Source of the DNA: Brachypterus glaber
Taxonomy: Eukaryota > Arthropoda > Insecta > Coleoptera > Kateretidae
DNA: 64,000 nucleotides
Reading direction: 5' to 3'
Assembly (NCBI GenBank): GCA_958510825.1
Contig: OY294051.1
Span: 26,833,265 to 26,897,264, forward strand
How positions within the stretch are numbered: position 1 is the first letter of the stretch; each line of letters begins with the position of its first letter. Under the pieces are notes generated by a model. It had not been told where the DNA came from. It searched no databases and saw nothing but the letters and a program-made list of their open reading frames with translations. This document shows, in pieces, positions 43,662 to 54,663 of this stretch. Both the position numbers and the translations under genes were made by a program.

Positions 43662-44219
43662 CAGGGCCGTAAGGGAACGTTCAAGTATTACGTAACGCAA
43701 AATTCATACACTTCATACCTCGGTTCTTGCGTTATTCAAGGCTGTAGAGATTTCATATTTTGGCTACCCCCCCTAACATACCCCCTATTAGGGGGGGTAG
43801 CCAAACGAGAATCGGGGTATGAAATGTATAAATTTTGGTACAATTTGCGTTACGTAATACTTGAACGTTCCCTAACCAGAAAAAAAATCTAGGGGTAGCT
43901 CAGCCCCCAGGGTTGCACCCTAAAAAAAACTCTGTCCCTGACGGTTTTAAACAAAACTTTGCGCCCCTACAAGAAAAAATTGGCCTCCAAAAAATACCCT
44001 CCTGAAAAAAATTTTTGTCCCTGACCTGACGGTTTCTACCAAACTTGGCGCCTCAAAAATTACCTTCAATATAAAAGCTTTGTACCTGACGGTTTCTACC
44101 AAACTTGGCGCCCCTTCAAAAACAAATTGGAGCCCAACGGTAGGTGACTTAAAAAATACCAGGGGGGCTCGAACCAAGGCCAGGGGGGCTGCTTAGCCTC
44201 CCCCCTAGTAACGGCCCTG
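43662..44219. mobile_element. hAT-like non-autonomous element G, with nested insert
   Basis: CAGGGCCGT and ACGGCCCTG are the inverted tips; the end fits the YARNG rule of hAT elements and an 8-bp near-perfect duplication borders it. Directly inside the left tip sits family B element 43672-43873. The right part has three spaced copies of CTGACGGTTTCTACCAAACT-like sequence (43938, 44026, 44086) and a G/C-run tip. A half copy is at 22268. No transposase frame. Confidence 0.8.
43672..43873. mobile_element. Dispersed family B, complete palindromic copy (202 bp)
   Basis: AGGGAACGTTCAAGTATTAC and GTAACGC start the element and the reverse complement ends it. The arms also share CATACACTTCATACC and GGCTACCCCCC, meeting at a TACCCCCTATTAGGGGG centre. 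It lies inside 43662-44219, so it moved in later or the two moved together. Confidence 0.9.
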
Positions 44220-44227
44220 CTCTAAAT

Positions 44228-44589
44228 CGTGTGAAATTTGTCGATTTCATAGGTAGTCGTAGAAAAAGAATATATATTTATCGATAAAAATGAATTGCAT
44301 TGTATAACATTGGTCAGGCAATTCTCAATTTTTGTCGGCTGACCGTTGCACTTGATTTACTGGAGTTTTAGCGCGGTAGACCATGCATAGAAATGTTCGT
44401 TACTCGAACTCGATGGGGCAGTTGGAGGAGTTGAGAACAATAAATGTCCACCCTTACCCCTAATGTTAAATCGATTTTTGTTAACTTCAAAAACAAATAA
44501 ACTGAGTGTTTTTTATTTGTTTGATTACTTTAGGTCTGCAAGGAACAATATTGTGTATTTTTTCCGGAGACGGATAGACGGACAGATGG
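44228..44589. other. No gene supported
   Basis: No repeat ends were resolved. The 191-codon frame at 44463-45038 starts here but is mostly the translated family J repeat. Confidence 0.4.
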
Positions 44590-45195
44590 ACCGATTTTTT
44601 TTTAATACCCACTTTATTATATTATTAACAGCACCTGCGCTAAAACAGTATTATACGGTAGTTTCGAATTTTCCAAAATTTCCAAAAATGGTCCTAGACA
44701 AAAAATTCTTGGATACAAATTTGTTTTTTGAAAAAATAAGAAATTTTGTTTTTTTTTCTGTCTGTTTGTCTGTCTGCCCGATGTCACGATTTTTGTACAC
44801 GATAAATCAAGAACGAATAACCCGATCGAGGAAAAATTTTCAGGAAAAATCAAGTTCCATACGGGGAAGATCCCTATTGTTTTTAAAAGTTAGTCCAAAA
44901 AAACAAAAAAGTTATGGGGAGTTAAACTTAAAAAAAATTCAAAACCTTTTCGTTTTTCGCAAAAAGAAAATAAAAAAAAATAAGTTTTTTTTTGAAAAAA
45001 AATTTTGTATTGAATTTTTTTTGAGATTTTTTGTTTAAAAAAAAAGATCTTATTTTTAAAATTAATTTTTTGTTTTGTTTTTTTTTTTTGAAATTTTTTT
45101 TTTCTGAATCTTTAAGTATTTAGGAAAATACAATATGTCATTTACTGTGATTAATATATAATGGAATGCGTAGCATTACATATCTTCACGGCTTG
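44590..45195. repeat. Dispersed family J, long copy 3 (inverted)
   Basis: Reverse complement of the 39405-39915 copy in the same block order: GCACCTGCGCTAAAACAGTA, ATTCTTGGATACAAATTTG, GTCTGTTTGTCTGTCTG, AGAACGAATAACCCGATCGA, and at the end AATGCGTAGCATTACATATC with TTCACGGCTTG. Its T/A-rich body gives a long open frame (44463-45038) that is not a gene. Confidence 0.85.
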
Positions 45196-45304
45196 TTTAA
45201 AATTTGTAGACGTTTTATGAGTTGAATCATGATATTTTAAATTTAAAAATGCAAAAAATTGGTTTACTAGTTTTAGCACGGCATGCCGCAGCAGAACATG
45301 TTAA

Positions 45305-45449
45305 AAATCGCACAGTGAATATTTTCAAAACAGATACGAATATTGGACGTGCGAATATACTGCGTAGTTTATTTTATAAAACATAACTATATTCTATACA
45401 CAAACATACACTATTCAAACCTGTTGTAAAAATATTTACTGTGCGATTT
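45305..45449. mobile_element. 145-bp MITE at TTAA
   Basis: AAATCGCACAGTGAATATTT and the complementary AAATATTTACTGTGCGATTT are inverted ends, bordered by TTAA at 45301-45304 and 45450-45453. TTAA targeting is typical of piggyBac-type transposases, but the tips are not the usual CCC. No coding sequence. Confidence 0.85.
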
Positions 45450-45453
45450 TTAA

Positions 45454-46004
45454 TTTACTACCTTGCTTGAAACAGACCACAGGTAAAGAATTAACAGTGT
45501 AACAAGTTCTCAGTGTATACTTGACTTTAAATGCACTGATAAGTTTTTTATGTGTATTTTCAGTTAATATCTGATAAACGTAGATTATATATTTTTATAT
45601 ACTGTATACTGTAATCTTTTATAGGTATAATAATTTTATTAGATAGATAATAGAGAATAACATAACATGTTATTGACACTATTGTTATGATGCAGTATCT
45701 GCTACTATTTTTTACTAGAGTTGTGTGCATCAGACAGTATGTCTATTATGCTATCAACACAAAGCACACGTTCGGTTGGCCTAGGTCCAACAATGGTTTT
45801 TAGTAGTCCTCTGTTCAGGATTAACGTCGGTTTAATGACGGCGCTTTGCAGGCAAAAAATGAAGCAAAAAATGTAAATATAAATATTATTATTTAATAAT
45901 GCAACGAAAAATTACAGACTCAACGACGACTGTAAGTTTGTCTACGTCATCAACTACAAGAAAAAAAATCGTTTTTCTAGTAAAATATAAGCTTAATGTG
46001 TATA
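45454..46004. other. AT-rich DNA, no gene seen
   Basis: No supported feature; 45720-45860 is less AT-rich but shows no frame or repeat end. Confidence 0.4.
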
Positions 46005-46790
46005 GTTCCCCGAATGAAAGAAGGTCTCCGGCGAAAGGGGGAGGAGTCATTCGCGCTCTCTTCTTTGTGTCAAGAGCGTTATAAGGCGTGTGTGCTTACA
46101 TCGGACCTCCCACTTGCACACATTCCAAACATATTTCCCGTGGTCATAGATCCGTGCGTTAAACTATACACTATAGGGAAAAACTTTGCCTTCAGCAGGT
46201 GAATCTCAGGGCATAGTTCACGCACAACAATGATTTGGTTACAAATCAACAATATAGCATTTTACTTTCTCAAACTTGTATCTCCAAAAAATCGATGTTC
46301 GTTTCGTTGCACTAATCAGCAGTACCCGGCGTATTTCCAGTTTAGTCCAGTCTACAAGTCAATAAAAGAGGCTTTACCTGGAAATAATTCAGGAAGTTTT
46401 GATTTTCGGTTTATTGTGTAAAGTTTGACGCACGGATCTGTGGCTACGGGAAATATGTTCGGAATGTAAGAACGGACGCCTTGACGGAAAGAAAAGAGCG
46501 CTAATGATTCCTCCCCCTTACGTCGGAGACTTTCTTTCATGCGGAGAACTATAGGGTTTACGTCCCAAATAAAAAACAATTTTGCGACGTTGAACTCGAT
46601 CTGAAACTGTCATTTTTTAAACTTTTTTTTCACAAAAAACGGATTTTTCAAAATATTTCAAGATCGGTGCATCCTAAGACAAAAAACGTTCTATATGAAA
46701 ATAAAAAGGACCAAATTTACATTTTTGTTTCATGTATTTTTTTATACAATTTATAGCTAATTCACATCACCGCCTTAAACACTATAAGTT
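46005..46790. repeat. Rearranged copy of family A with a second inverted repeat
   Basis: A block with AGTTCCCCGAATGAAAGAAG and AACGCACGGATC-like ends lies at 46005-46180 and again, inverted, at 46417-46560. Between them is the family A arm end (46320-46415). The rest of family A continues from 46570 to 46790, in reverse order to 1640-1870. The second repeat therefore lies exactly at the break in family A. Frames at 45899-46579 are translations of these repeats. Confidence 0.8.
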
Positions 46791-47254
46791 TTTAGATTTG
46801 TGTGTTTTTTAAATATTTTTTTGAAATATAAAACATAAAAAACATGTAAAGGGGTATCACCCTTGGATTTGATAAACATCCACCCCCATAGACTAAACTA
46901 CCCCCCAAGCACCAAAAGAAGTAGTAAATCGTAAAGCATCTCAAGAAAAATCGAGTTAAAGGGATGTTTAATAAAATGTGAGAAAGTTTGGTATAAAATT
47001 CAAGTACCCCTAGTTAACCCTTTGTTTAAGAACAATAAATCTTGCTTTTTGCACAAGTTCATGACTAGACAAAAATTTTGAGCACTTATACGTTACATTT
47101 TATCAACTACAATCAAGGTTACAGAGTGTTTGAAAAAGAGGCTAATTTTGCGGTCACTCTTTATTATGCATAATTACTAAATTAACAATTTGACTAGTGA
47201 AATGTCAATTATTTCATTTTATTTTAATTTAATTTTTTAATTGGTTAATTTTCT
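46791..47254. other. No gene supported
   Basis: AT-rich with a C-rich run (CATCCACCCCCATAG) at about 46885. No homologous partner was noticed. Confidence 0.4.
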
Positions 47255-47435
47255 TTCCCCTTTCCTTAAAAAAAATACCATCCTTTACCCCCCTGACCAC
47301 ATTTTTAAAACTACAAATATCGAATATATGCCAAAAGATAGTTTAAGTTGTCTTATTTAAGTGTTTCAAAAAAGTCGATGTCTCAACTGGTTCAGAAGTT
47401 AAGATGGGTGGGTGGTTGACTTTTTGACCGCTCAG
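47255..47435. repeat. Right-end fragment of foldback family D1
   Basis: ATATATGCCAAAAGATAGTT, TAAGTTGTCTTATTTAAGTG, CTCAACTGGTTCAGAAGTTA and GACTTTTTGACCGCTCAG match the last 180 bases of 8193-8911, with TA following. The left part is missing. Confidence 0.8.
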
Positions 47436-47437
47436 TA

Positions 47438-47550
47438 TATGATAACTGTGGAATCAAATGCATAGTACAGTTTGTAACTAGATCTAAATAATAAACTTTA
47501 TAAACTGTATTATGTATTGAATTCCACAGTTGACCTAGCGTTATCAAATA
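47438..47550. repeat. Small foldback next to the D1 fragment
   Basis: GATAACTGTGGAATCAAATG and CATAGTACAGTTT face AAACTGTATTATGTATTGAA and TTCCACAGTT, with GTTATC at the far end. Confidence 0.75.
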
Positions 47551-48139
47551 TACGAATAAGCTCTCTATCTCGAGAACGGTTAATTATATAAAATATTGCC
47601 GTATACCAGTTTGTAGAGAATTTTATGCTCCACAACTTTGCTAATAACTCAACATTTAATTTGAAGCAAAGAAGACAAGATAATTACAAAAAACCGGTTT
47701 TTGCGACCTTTTACCTTGAATATTTTGCGACGCGGTTACAAAATTCTATGAGACTTTTGAGCTAACTTATAGAATGTTAAAACAAAGATTTATACATGTT
47801 TATAGCTTGTTATCTTTCATTCCGAGGTTGAATCCCTATTTGACTGGACTATAAGAAAAACATTCTAAAATAATAAGGTTATAGGTTAAAGCAAGTAAGG
47901 TACTAAAAAATGAAGACAGAATGCTGTCTACTAGTAGGTAATGAGGTGAAAAGCAAATTAGTAAGACAAGACCTGTAAACGTCTTGTTAACAAAGTAAAC
48001 CCTATTGTTATTCTTTCATTTAGGTAAAATTTTTTAAAAACGTGGGTGTTGGGTTAATTATCGAGATAATAATGGTGACGTTCGTTAGTATACTCTTCAC
48101 AGCACGCAGTGCTTAAAGAGTAAGTATTATAAGATTACA
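47551..48139. other. AT-rich DNA with a small hairpin
   Basis: AGTATACTCTTCACAGCAC (48090) faces GTGCTTAAAGAGTAAGTATT (to 48129), a CpG-poor relative of the family of hairpins with TAGTAT edges. A solo CTATTTGACTGGACTATA end (47836) matches the tip of 54664-56113. Confidence 0.5.
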
Positions 48140-48613
48140 CACTCAGAGAAAAATCGTTGTAAAATCAAACAAAAGTCATATGATTTAAAAGAAAACCAAT
48201 ATGTTTTTGCTCCGACAGTGTTTTTTGTTAATTCAAAAAGATATTTTTTAATTGTAAAAATAAAAATATTTATTGTAATTTGAAAAATGTTACCTTTTAA
48301 AACATTTGTAAACTTGTAAATGATTTGAATAAAAAACTGGTTATTTTAAAAAGAATTATTTTAATATATTGATGTTTATCAACAATATAAAGGGAAATAT
48401 TATAATTTTATTAAGAAAACATTAAAATAAAAAAGTAAGGGATGATACTTTTACTTTAAAGTGAAAAACGTTTTGGTCCAAAAATTATTTTTTTTTAAAT
48501 TAATATTATTCTCAACTAAAACGGAAAGTTTTTACTTTTAATATTTTAAAAACAATTTTTTTTAAATTAAAATAATTTTTTATTGATTTTACAAGATGAG
48601 ATTTTTCTGAGTG
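48140..48613. repeat. Foldback with CACTCAGAGAAAAATC ends
   Basis: CACTCAGAGAAAAATCGTTG and TAAAATCAA face TTGATTTTACAAGATGAG and ATTTTTCTGAGTG. Inside, T/A-rich arms with GGTTATTTTAAAAAGAATTA pair loosely. 474 bp, non-coding. Confidence 0.8.
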
Positions 48614-48718
48614 CATTTTCCGAATCGACAAAAATTACCCTATGTTAGGGCCCCTGAATAAAGTGATATTAAACTTTACATAAAAGTTTAATGTCATTTC
48701 ATTTAGAACCCCTACCCT

Positions 48719-48789
48719 TAAGGATACTAGATTAATAGAGTCTACTTCACTTCCAAAGTGAAGTAGACTCAACTAATCTAGTGTCCTTA
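48719..48789. repeat. 71-bp near-perfect hairpin
   Basis: TAAGGATACTAGATTAATAG and AGTCTACTTCACTT pair with their complements across a 1-3-base loop with only a few mismatches. The stem is about 33 bp. It could be a tiny MITE or a precursor of small RNAs. Confidence 0.8.
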
Positions 48790-48929
48790 CGTACCCTAGG
48801 TCAAAAATTTTTATAAATAAAAATTTTATATAAATAAAATAAAGTTTAATGTCTATAGGCGACAAATTAATACATAAATAAAAAAATTGCACTGCTCTGA
48901 CATATAACTGCTGTTTCACGCTTATTAGC

Positions 48930-50566
48930 TAGCCGTAGATAACTCATTAAATAACGCTTTTGGTCCAAATCTTTCGAAGAAATGTTCGACTTTTCCTAAA
49001 ATTTCAAAAGAAATGGTTTTTAAAAATGTTTGCCGGGAGGACATTATTAAAGTAATAAAACTTTTTCCCTGCAAAAAATCGACGGGAGTTGATGACTTAC
49101 CAATGACCCTTATTAAAGTTTGTATGCATGAGGTCGCCCAGCCTTTAGCGGATTTGATTAACTTGTCTGTCAGATCAGGTGAATTTCCCGAAGCTCTTAA
49201 AGCTAGTGCTATAACCCTTATACACAAAAAAAACGACCCAACCAATCCTGCTAATTACAGACCAATTTCCTTACTTAGTGTAATGTCTAAAATTTTTGAA
49301 AAAATTGTTTATAATCAGTTAATAGATTTTATTAAAGCTAATAACATTCTCGACGCCTGTCAGCATGGTTTTAGGGAGGGTCGTTCCACCGAAACTGCAT
49401 CCATTAATCTCGTTCAGTTCGTATACGAGGCTATTGATAGCGGCAACTATGTTATGGTTATTAGTTTTGATTTAAGCAGGGCTTTTGACACAGTTGATCC
49501 TAATTTTCTTAAGTCTAAGCTTTCCAACAATGGAATTCGTGGACACATAAATAGGTGGCTGTATTCATTTTTAACAAATAGGTCTTTTAGGGTTAAGATT
49601 AAAAATATTTTTTCCAAAAAATTTGGTTCTTCTAAAGGGACACCTCAAGGAAGTATTTTAGGCCCGTTGCTTTTCCTACTATTTGTTAACGACCTTCCTT
49701 ATTTTATTTTAGATGGCAAGATTTTTATGTACGCGGATGACACCACAATTGTAATTATAGATTTAAATAAAGAAAACTTAATTAAAAAAGTTAATTTAGT
49801 TATCAAGGCGTTTAATGATTGGTGTTATAAAAATAAGTTGATTTTAAATCATGATAAAACGGTTTTTATTGAGTTCGGACATCACCGAAAAGTGTTTTCT
49901 AATTCCAGCTTTAGCATAAACAATACTGTGTTTGTTCCTCAAAATAAAACAAATTTCCTTGGTATAGTCATTGATAAACATTTCACTTGGTCCCATCACA
50001 TAGACAGTATTTGTTCTAGACTTAATAGACAAGTTTTTTTAATTAATAGGCTTAAAAATTCATTGGACCGTAAAACGTTGTTAAGTGTATATTATGCCAA
50101 TGTTCACTCTATAATATCCTACAATATTATAGTGTGGGGACAATCCTGTGATATTGATAGAGTACTTGTACTGCAAAAAAGACTGATTAGAATAATTTTT
50201 AATTTAGGGTTTAGGGATTCTTGTCGAGAAGTTTTTAAAAATAATTGTATTTTAACTGTAACGTCAATATATTTGTATAAATTATTTGTCTTTGTCTTTC
50301 AAAATAAATCTGCTTTTTTAACCAATGGTGACTTACATGATTATCCTACAAGTGATCGACACCTGTTTAGACTGAAAAGATTCAAGTTGTGTATGTACAA
50401 AAAGTCACCTCATTACGCAGCTCTTAGTTACTATAACAAATTGCCCAGTTATGTTAAAGATGCTAAATCACTAAACCTGTTTAAAATGGTGGTAAAAAAA
50501 TTGCTGACCTCGAATACATTTTATTCATTAGGTGAATTTGAGGAGCATGTAGCTACCCTTGTTTGA
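48930..50566 (+). CDS. LINE ORF2 reverse transcriptase, 5'-truncated
   Basis: This is the best preserved protein frame in the window. It is open from a stop near 48930, with a first ATG at 49013 that gives 517 codons to TGA at 50564-50566. Counted from that ATG, reverse-transcriptase blocks appear in order: NYRPISLL (81-88), QHGFREGRSTE (117-127), FDLSRAFDTVD (152-162), GTPQGSILGPLLF (209-221) and the catalytic YADDT (240-244). Then come LNHDKT (279-284) and a thumb/C-terminal region with YNIIVWGQS. Block spelling suits the CR1/L2/Daphne group. The endonuclease domain upstream is missing, so the copy is dead on arrival although its frame is unbroken. It would copy element RNA at a nicked chromosomal target if complete. 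Confidence 0.9.
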
Positions 50567-50797
50567 GTTATAAATATTCATTTTTTTATTCGTGTTATAT
50601 TATTTATGTTACTTTTAATTCATGTTTTTGTTTCTTTTTTAGTGTTTATGTATTTTTTCTATTTATGTTTTTTACCTGCTTTTTTTTGTATTATTTATTT
50701 ATATGTATATATAGTATATATACTACCTATGTGACGAGTCTATCTATTTTTATAATAGCTTAAAGACAATAAAGAATCTATCTATCTATCTATCTAT
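50567..50797 (+). mobile_element. 3' untranslated region and (TCTA)n tail of the LINE
   Basis: T-rich sequence follows the stop codon, then CAATAAAGAATCTATCTATC at about 50768 and seven TCTA/CTAT units to 50797. Microsatellite tails replace poly(A) in CR1/L2-type elements. A matching tail in reverse orientation lies at 57359-57405. Confidence 0.85.
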
Positions 50798-51017
50798 CAT
50801 CAGCGCCATATTGTATATTGGTTTGGTGGTCTACGCACTGATGGGAGACGCCACCAATTGTACTCTGTCATAGTTTTAATTCACTAAGAATAAGATTTTT
50901 CCTACGACCTAGTTAATAGTGAGTGCGAGGTGTAAACCGTTGACAAAAATTCCTTTTTTAGGAGGAAATCTGCCGTCTATAAGACGCTAACTCTATTTTA
51001 TTTATATCGAAATTTGC

Positions 51018-51044
51018 CGGGTACCGGTACGGTACGGTACGGTA
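51018..51044. repeat. GGTAC pentamer repeat
   Basis: GGTACCGGTACGGTACGGTA continues for 27 bases. Each unit contains the palindrome GTAC. GC-rich simple repeats are rare in this window. Confidence 0.85.
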
Positions 51045-51379
51045 CAAATCAATGGTATCGATTGATAACGATAGTTTGTTTTATTTGTGTTGTACGCTTG
51101 TCACAGGTTACTAAATAAAAGTAAAGGAATAAATAAATAGGAAATTTTCTTTAAACTAGATACGTGTTTTATTTCAATTTTCTGATTTTCATTAAATTTA
51201 GTTTCACAGTTTTTTCATTTCGAATGTGTATTTCTCTTTTGTTTAAGAGAATCACTTCTTTCACTTAGAGCTTTACTTTCTGTTAGCTCTTAAAGTACAA
51301 TAAACAAAGTAAAAGCATCAAATCAGATCAAAGATTGCGTTGAATGAAGCGAAAACAAAATAGAATCATCGATATTCTA

Positions 51380-52325
51380 CAATAAGAATAGAAATAAGCA
51401 TACATTTGTATAGTACATCTGCTAGAATGCTAAAACGAACTCCTAAAAAAATACAAGATATAATCAACAAAATGAACGAATGGTGTTTTAAAAACAAACT
51501 TATTCTCAACAAAGAAAAAACTGTCTTCGTCCATTTCTTCAACATGATACCAAGAATAACTCTCGCGTCTAGTTCAAACTCAACAAAGTTTCTTGGATAA
51601 TACGTAGATGAAAAACTAAGATGCAACATTCAAATAGAACATATTTGCAAAAAACTTAATAGCGCATACTTTGCTATTCTCAAGCTCAAACAAACCGTTA
51701 ATCAAGAGGTTATTCTTAATGTTTATTACGCTTTGGCATATGCACACATGTCATATAATATATTCCTATGGGGTAAATCCACAGACTTGGACAGGGTTTT
51801 TATTGCTCAAAAGAGAATAATACGACTACTATTTAGACTAAAACCACGCGACTCGTGTAAACCAATCTTTAAGAGCAAAAAAATTCTAACTCTGAGTAGT
51901 ATCTACATACTTAAGTGCGCCAAGTATGCTTACAAAAACCTACGCCTCTTCGACGCCAATAACCAAAATCATACCCACGATACGCGAAGCAAAGAAGAAT
52001 TAAGAATTCCACGTCATCGATCAGTCATGTACGAAAGATCACCGCACTAAAATTGCCTCAAAATTTTCAACCATCTGCCAAACGAAATAACCACACTCAA
52101 ACCCATTGGAAAATTTGAGAGCCGACTCAAACAGTTTCTTTATGAAAAAACTTTCTACGACATCAATGAATTTTTACCGAATTAATCACAATATTTTAAC
52201 TCAACTAATATGTAAACACTTCATATAATTATTTGTAAATATTATATTTGTATTTGTAAGTAATTATGACCTATCTTATGTCATGTAAATGATTAGAAGA
52301 CCAATAAAGCATTATTATTATTAAT
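51380..52325 (+). pseudogene. LINE ORF2 C-terminal fragment with stops
   Basis: Reads IHLYSTSARMLKR, NKMNEWCFKNKLILNKEKT and FLG, then a stop, then YNIFLWGKSTDLDRVFIAQK and CKPIFKSKKILTLSSIYI, PRHRSVMYERSPH, another stop, and FNHLPNEI up to TAA at about 52183. It is homologous to the C-terminal half of the 48930-50566 protein and to 11560-12608. In-frame stops at about 51598 and 52048 show decay. The 3' end has AATAAAGC and a short ATT tail (52304-52324). Confidence 0.85.
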
Positions 52326-52366
52326 GTTATGTACGGAAAAAAATAATTTTATTTAAATTGTTAAAC

Positions 52367-52500
52367 GGTTTATTTATTTATTTATTTATTATAGAATCCC
52401 TACAGGTAAAATACCCATTTACAGAGTTCTTTATTTTATAAGAACTTTTTTCGCAGTTTTTTATGAAAAATTAAAAAAAAAAATTTTTTTCGCGTATTTT
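52367..52500 (-). mobile_element. 3' end of a minus-strand LINE or SINE
   Basis: Five TTTA units (52367-52391) preceded on the minus strand by GGGATTCTATAATAAATAA form a tail with a polyadenylation-like signal. The body upstream on the minus strand (higher coordinates) is too short or diverged to read. Confidence 0.45.
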
Positions 52501-53244
52501 CTATCATTTTGAGTTTTGGCAACACTTATTTAGAATTGATTTTTGACATTTCCTGTAAATTGGTAATTCTACTTTATCGTTAGAAATAAATATTTGTCCA
52601 AAAAGTCCTTCCATCTTTTATCCGCCATTTTAAATTTTAAAATTTTGATTTTGACTTTGACTCCAAAAAAACCTAAAAAGGCACTTTTTCCTATTTATGA
52701 CCGCAAAAGCCATTAGCAAACCAATGTGCTACGGTGCCAAAAAAAAGTAACTTATAATAATTTTTTCCTAAATTACCATATTTTGTTATTGATATATAGA
52801 CAAAAAAAAGAAACTTGTTCGATAAAAAATACATGTCAAAAATTTTGTAGGTCAATTTTTAATTTTTGAAACTAGAAAGCCATCTATAATACTCTTCCAG
52901 ACCGGGCCGTGAAGAGTACAACAAAATATCTTACCCGAAAACATTTTAACAACCGCGAATCGATCGTCACAGATTATCCAAGGTGGCTCTGGAACAGTTT
53001 CACAATTAGCAACGCAGCATGCATGCTACTTGGAAGGTTCATTTGCAAGGTTTTGTGTATGTTAACACCTCGGCTAACACCAAAAATGGCTTCATTAGTT
53101 TCATGCAAATTGCAATTTACAGTTGAGGAGTTCGCGTTCAAAACAAGACATATCCACTTTTATAAAATATTCAGGAAATGAAAAAAAAACATTTCAAATC
53201 TTTACCTTAAAAAAAAGTAATGTTTTGTAAAAGCAATTTAATTT
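52501..53244. other. AT-rich DNA with one small hairpin
   Basis: TACTCTTCCAGACCGGGCCG with TGAAGAGTA (52890-52919) is a CpG hairpin of the TAGTAT-edge type. The 90-codon frame at 52909-53181 matches nothing. Confidence 0.4.
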
Positions 53245-53545
53245 AAGGGGTCGTCCATAAAATACGTCACGCAAATTGACCAAAATTCATACACTTCATA
53301 CCCCAATAGGGGGGTTGTTGGTTAAGTTAAACCAGTTATGGTACGTGCATAAAATACGTCATACAAATTGACCAAAATTCATACACTTCATACCCCGTTT
53401 CTCGCGTTATTAGAGGATATAGAGATTTCATATTTTGGCTACCCCCTCTCCCAATAGGGGGGTTGTTTTGGATGCCCCCTCTATTGGGGGGTAGCCAAAA
53501 TATGAAATCTCTACACCCTTTAATAACGCGAGAAACGGGGTAAAG
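53245..53545. repeat. Family B, two tandem starts and one palindrome
   Basis: GGGGTCGTCCATAAAATACG (53249) and, 90 bases later, GGTACGTGCATAAAATACGT are two left ends in direct order. The second runs on into CCCGTTTCTCGCGTTATTAG, GATTTCATATTTTGGCTACC and a mirrored copy ending TAACGCGAGAAACGGGGTA. The outer right tip is missing. Confidence 0.8.
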
Positions 53546-54663
53546 TTAACATTTTAAGAACATAAAAAAAATTGAATAGTATTCTTTAAAAAAAATATAT
53601 AAATACCTTATTAACACGTTCGCTACCAAGAATTTTTAAAGAAAATTGTCATTTTTTAACCCCCAAAAATTCTCCGAAAAATTAAAAAAAAGTTGGCAAA
53701 TAGAGAATTTTATAAGCTTTAAAATGATGTATGACACATTTAATACAGCAAGATCGTCGACTCGTATAGACTTAGCATACAAAGCAAAAAATACCACAAA
53801 TTTATGTATGTTAAACAGGAAATATGATTTTCATTTACCTATAGTTTTCTTGGTTTTAAATTTAATATCATACATTATTATAGTAGCTGTTTAATGGGTT
53901 GCCTATAACGCAAGCCTATGGTGTAAATTAAGGCAAAATTGATAGTTTGCTAATTGAATTAGATTTCTGTAGATATGTTTCCATATAAAACAGTAAAATT
54001 GTACTGTTTTATAATTTCATAAGGAAAATACCGTGTATTTTGATGTTTGTTATGAAATGTAAGGTAACTAAATAAAAAATTAAGTAATTTTTATAAAATC
54101 TAGATATAAATAAAACATCCCAAGTTATATCTTGGTCAAACTAGTAAGGTTATAACTATAGTTTCTATTTTTGACATGAAAAACAGAAATATTTGGATTG
54201 AATAATATAAAAGATATCATAAAAGGCTGTGATGAAAGGTGGAAAATGGAATTTAAAACGAGGTGAGCTAAATTCGTAGAATCTACAACGTAAATTAAGG
54301 CAAACCTAAATACGTGAAATTAGGCAAACCTACACACATAAATATCAAGCTAGGGTGATATAGAAATATCAAACTAGTGTCATTTTATGACGAACACAAA
54401 AGTGTGCTAAATGTCATTTTCGTAAGGGATCGTAGAAAAGACTCTAATTTTTAAGAACCACCCTAATTTATGTATACTTACGTACTTTGCGCCAGGTAGT
54501 AAATCTAAGTTCCTGAGTTATAAATTCTTATCTAGCATGCTATGGGGACATTGCCATAAAGACAAATGACTATTGGCTAATTAAGTTAACTTGATTCCTT
54601 CGCCAGTTTTATGTTGTAAATTATAGCCATTACCTACTCGGATAAAAATCTATATTTAGCTAT
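53546..54663. other. AT-rich DNA, no gene seen
   Basis: 53700-53730 carries AGAGAATTTTATAAGCTTTA and AAATGATGTAT, a small piece of family D. GTAAATTAAGGCAAA recurs at 53920 and 54291. Nothing coding was recognised. Confidence 0.4.

Noticed and set aside
44463..45038. 191-codon open frame on the plus strand
   Set aside because: It is the translation of a T/A-rich dispersed repeat whose reverse complement lies at 39405-39915; no domain is visible and the lysine/phenylalanine excess follows from A and T runs.
48925..49245. 106-codon minus-strand frame
   Set aside because: Shadow of the LINE reverse transcriptase on the other strand.
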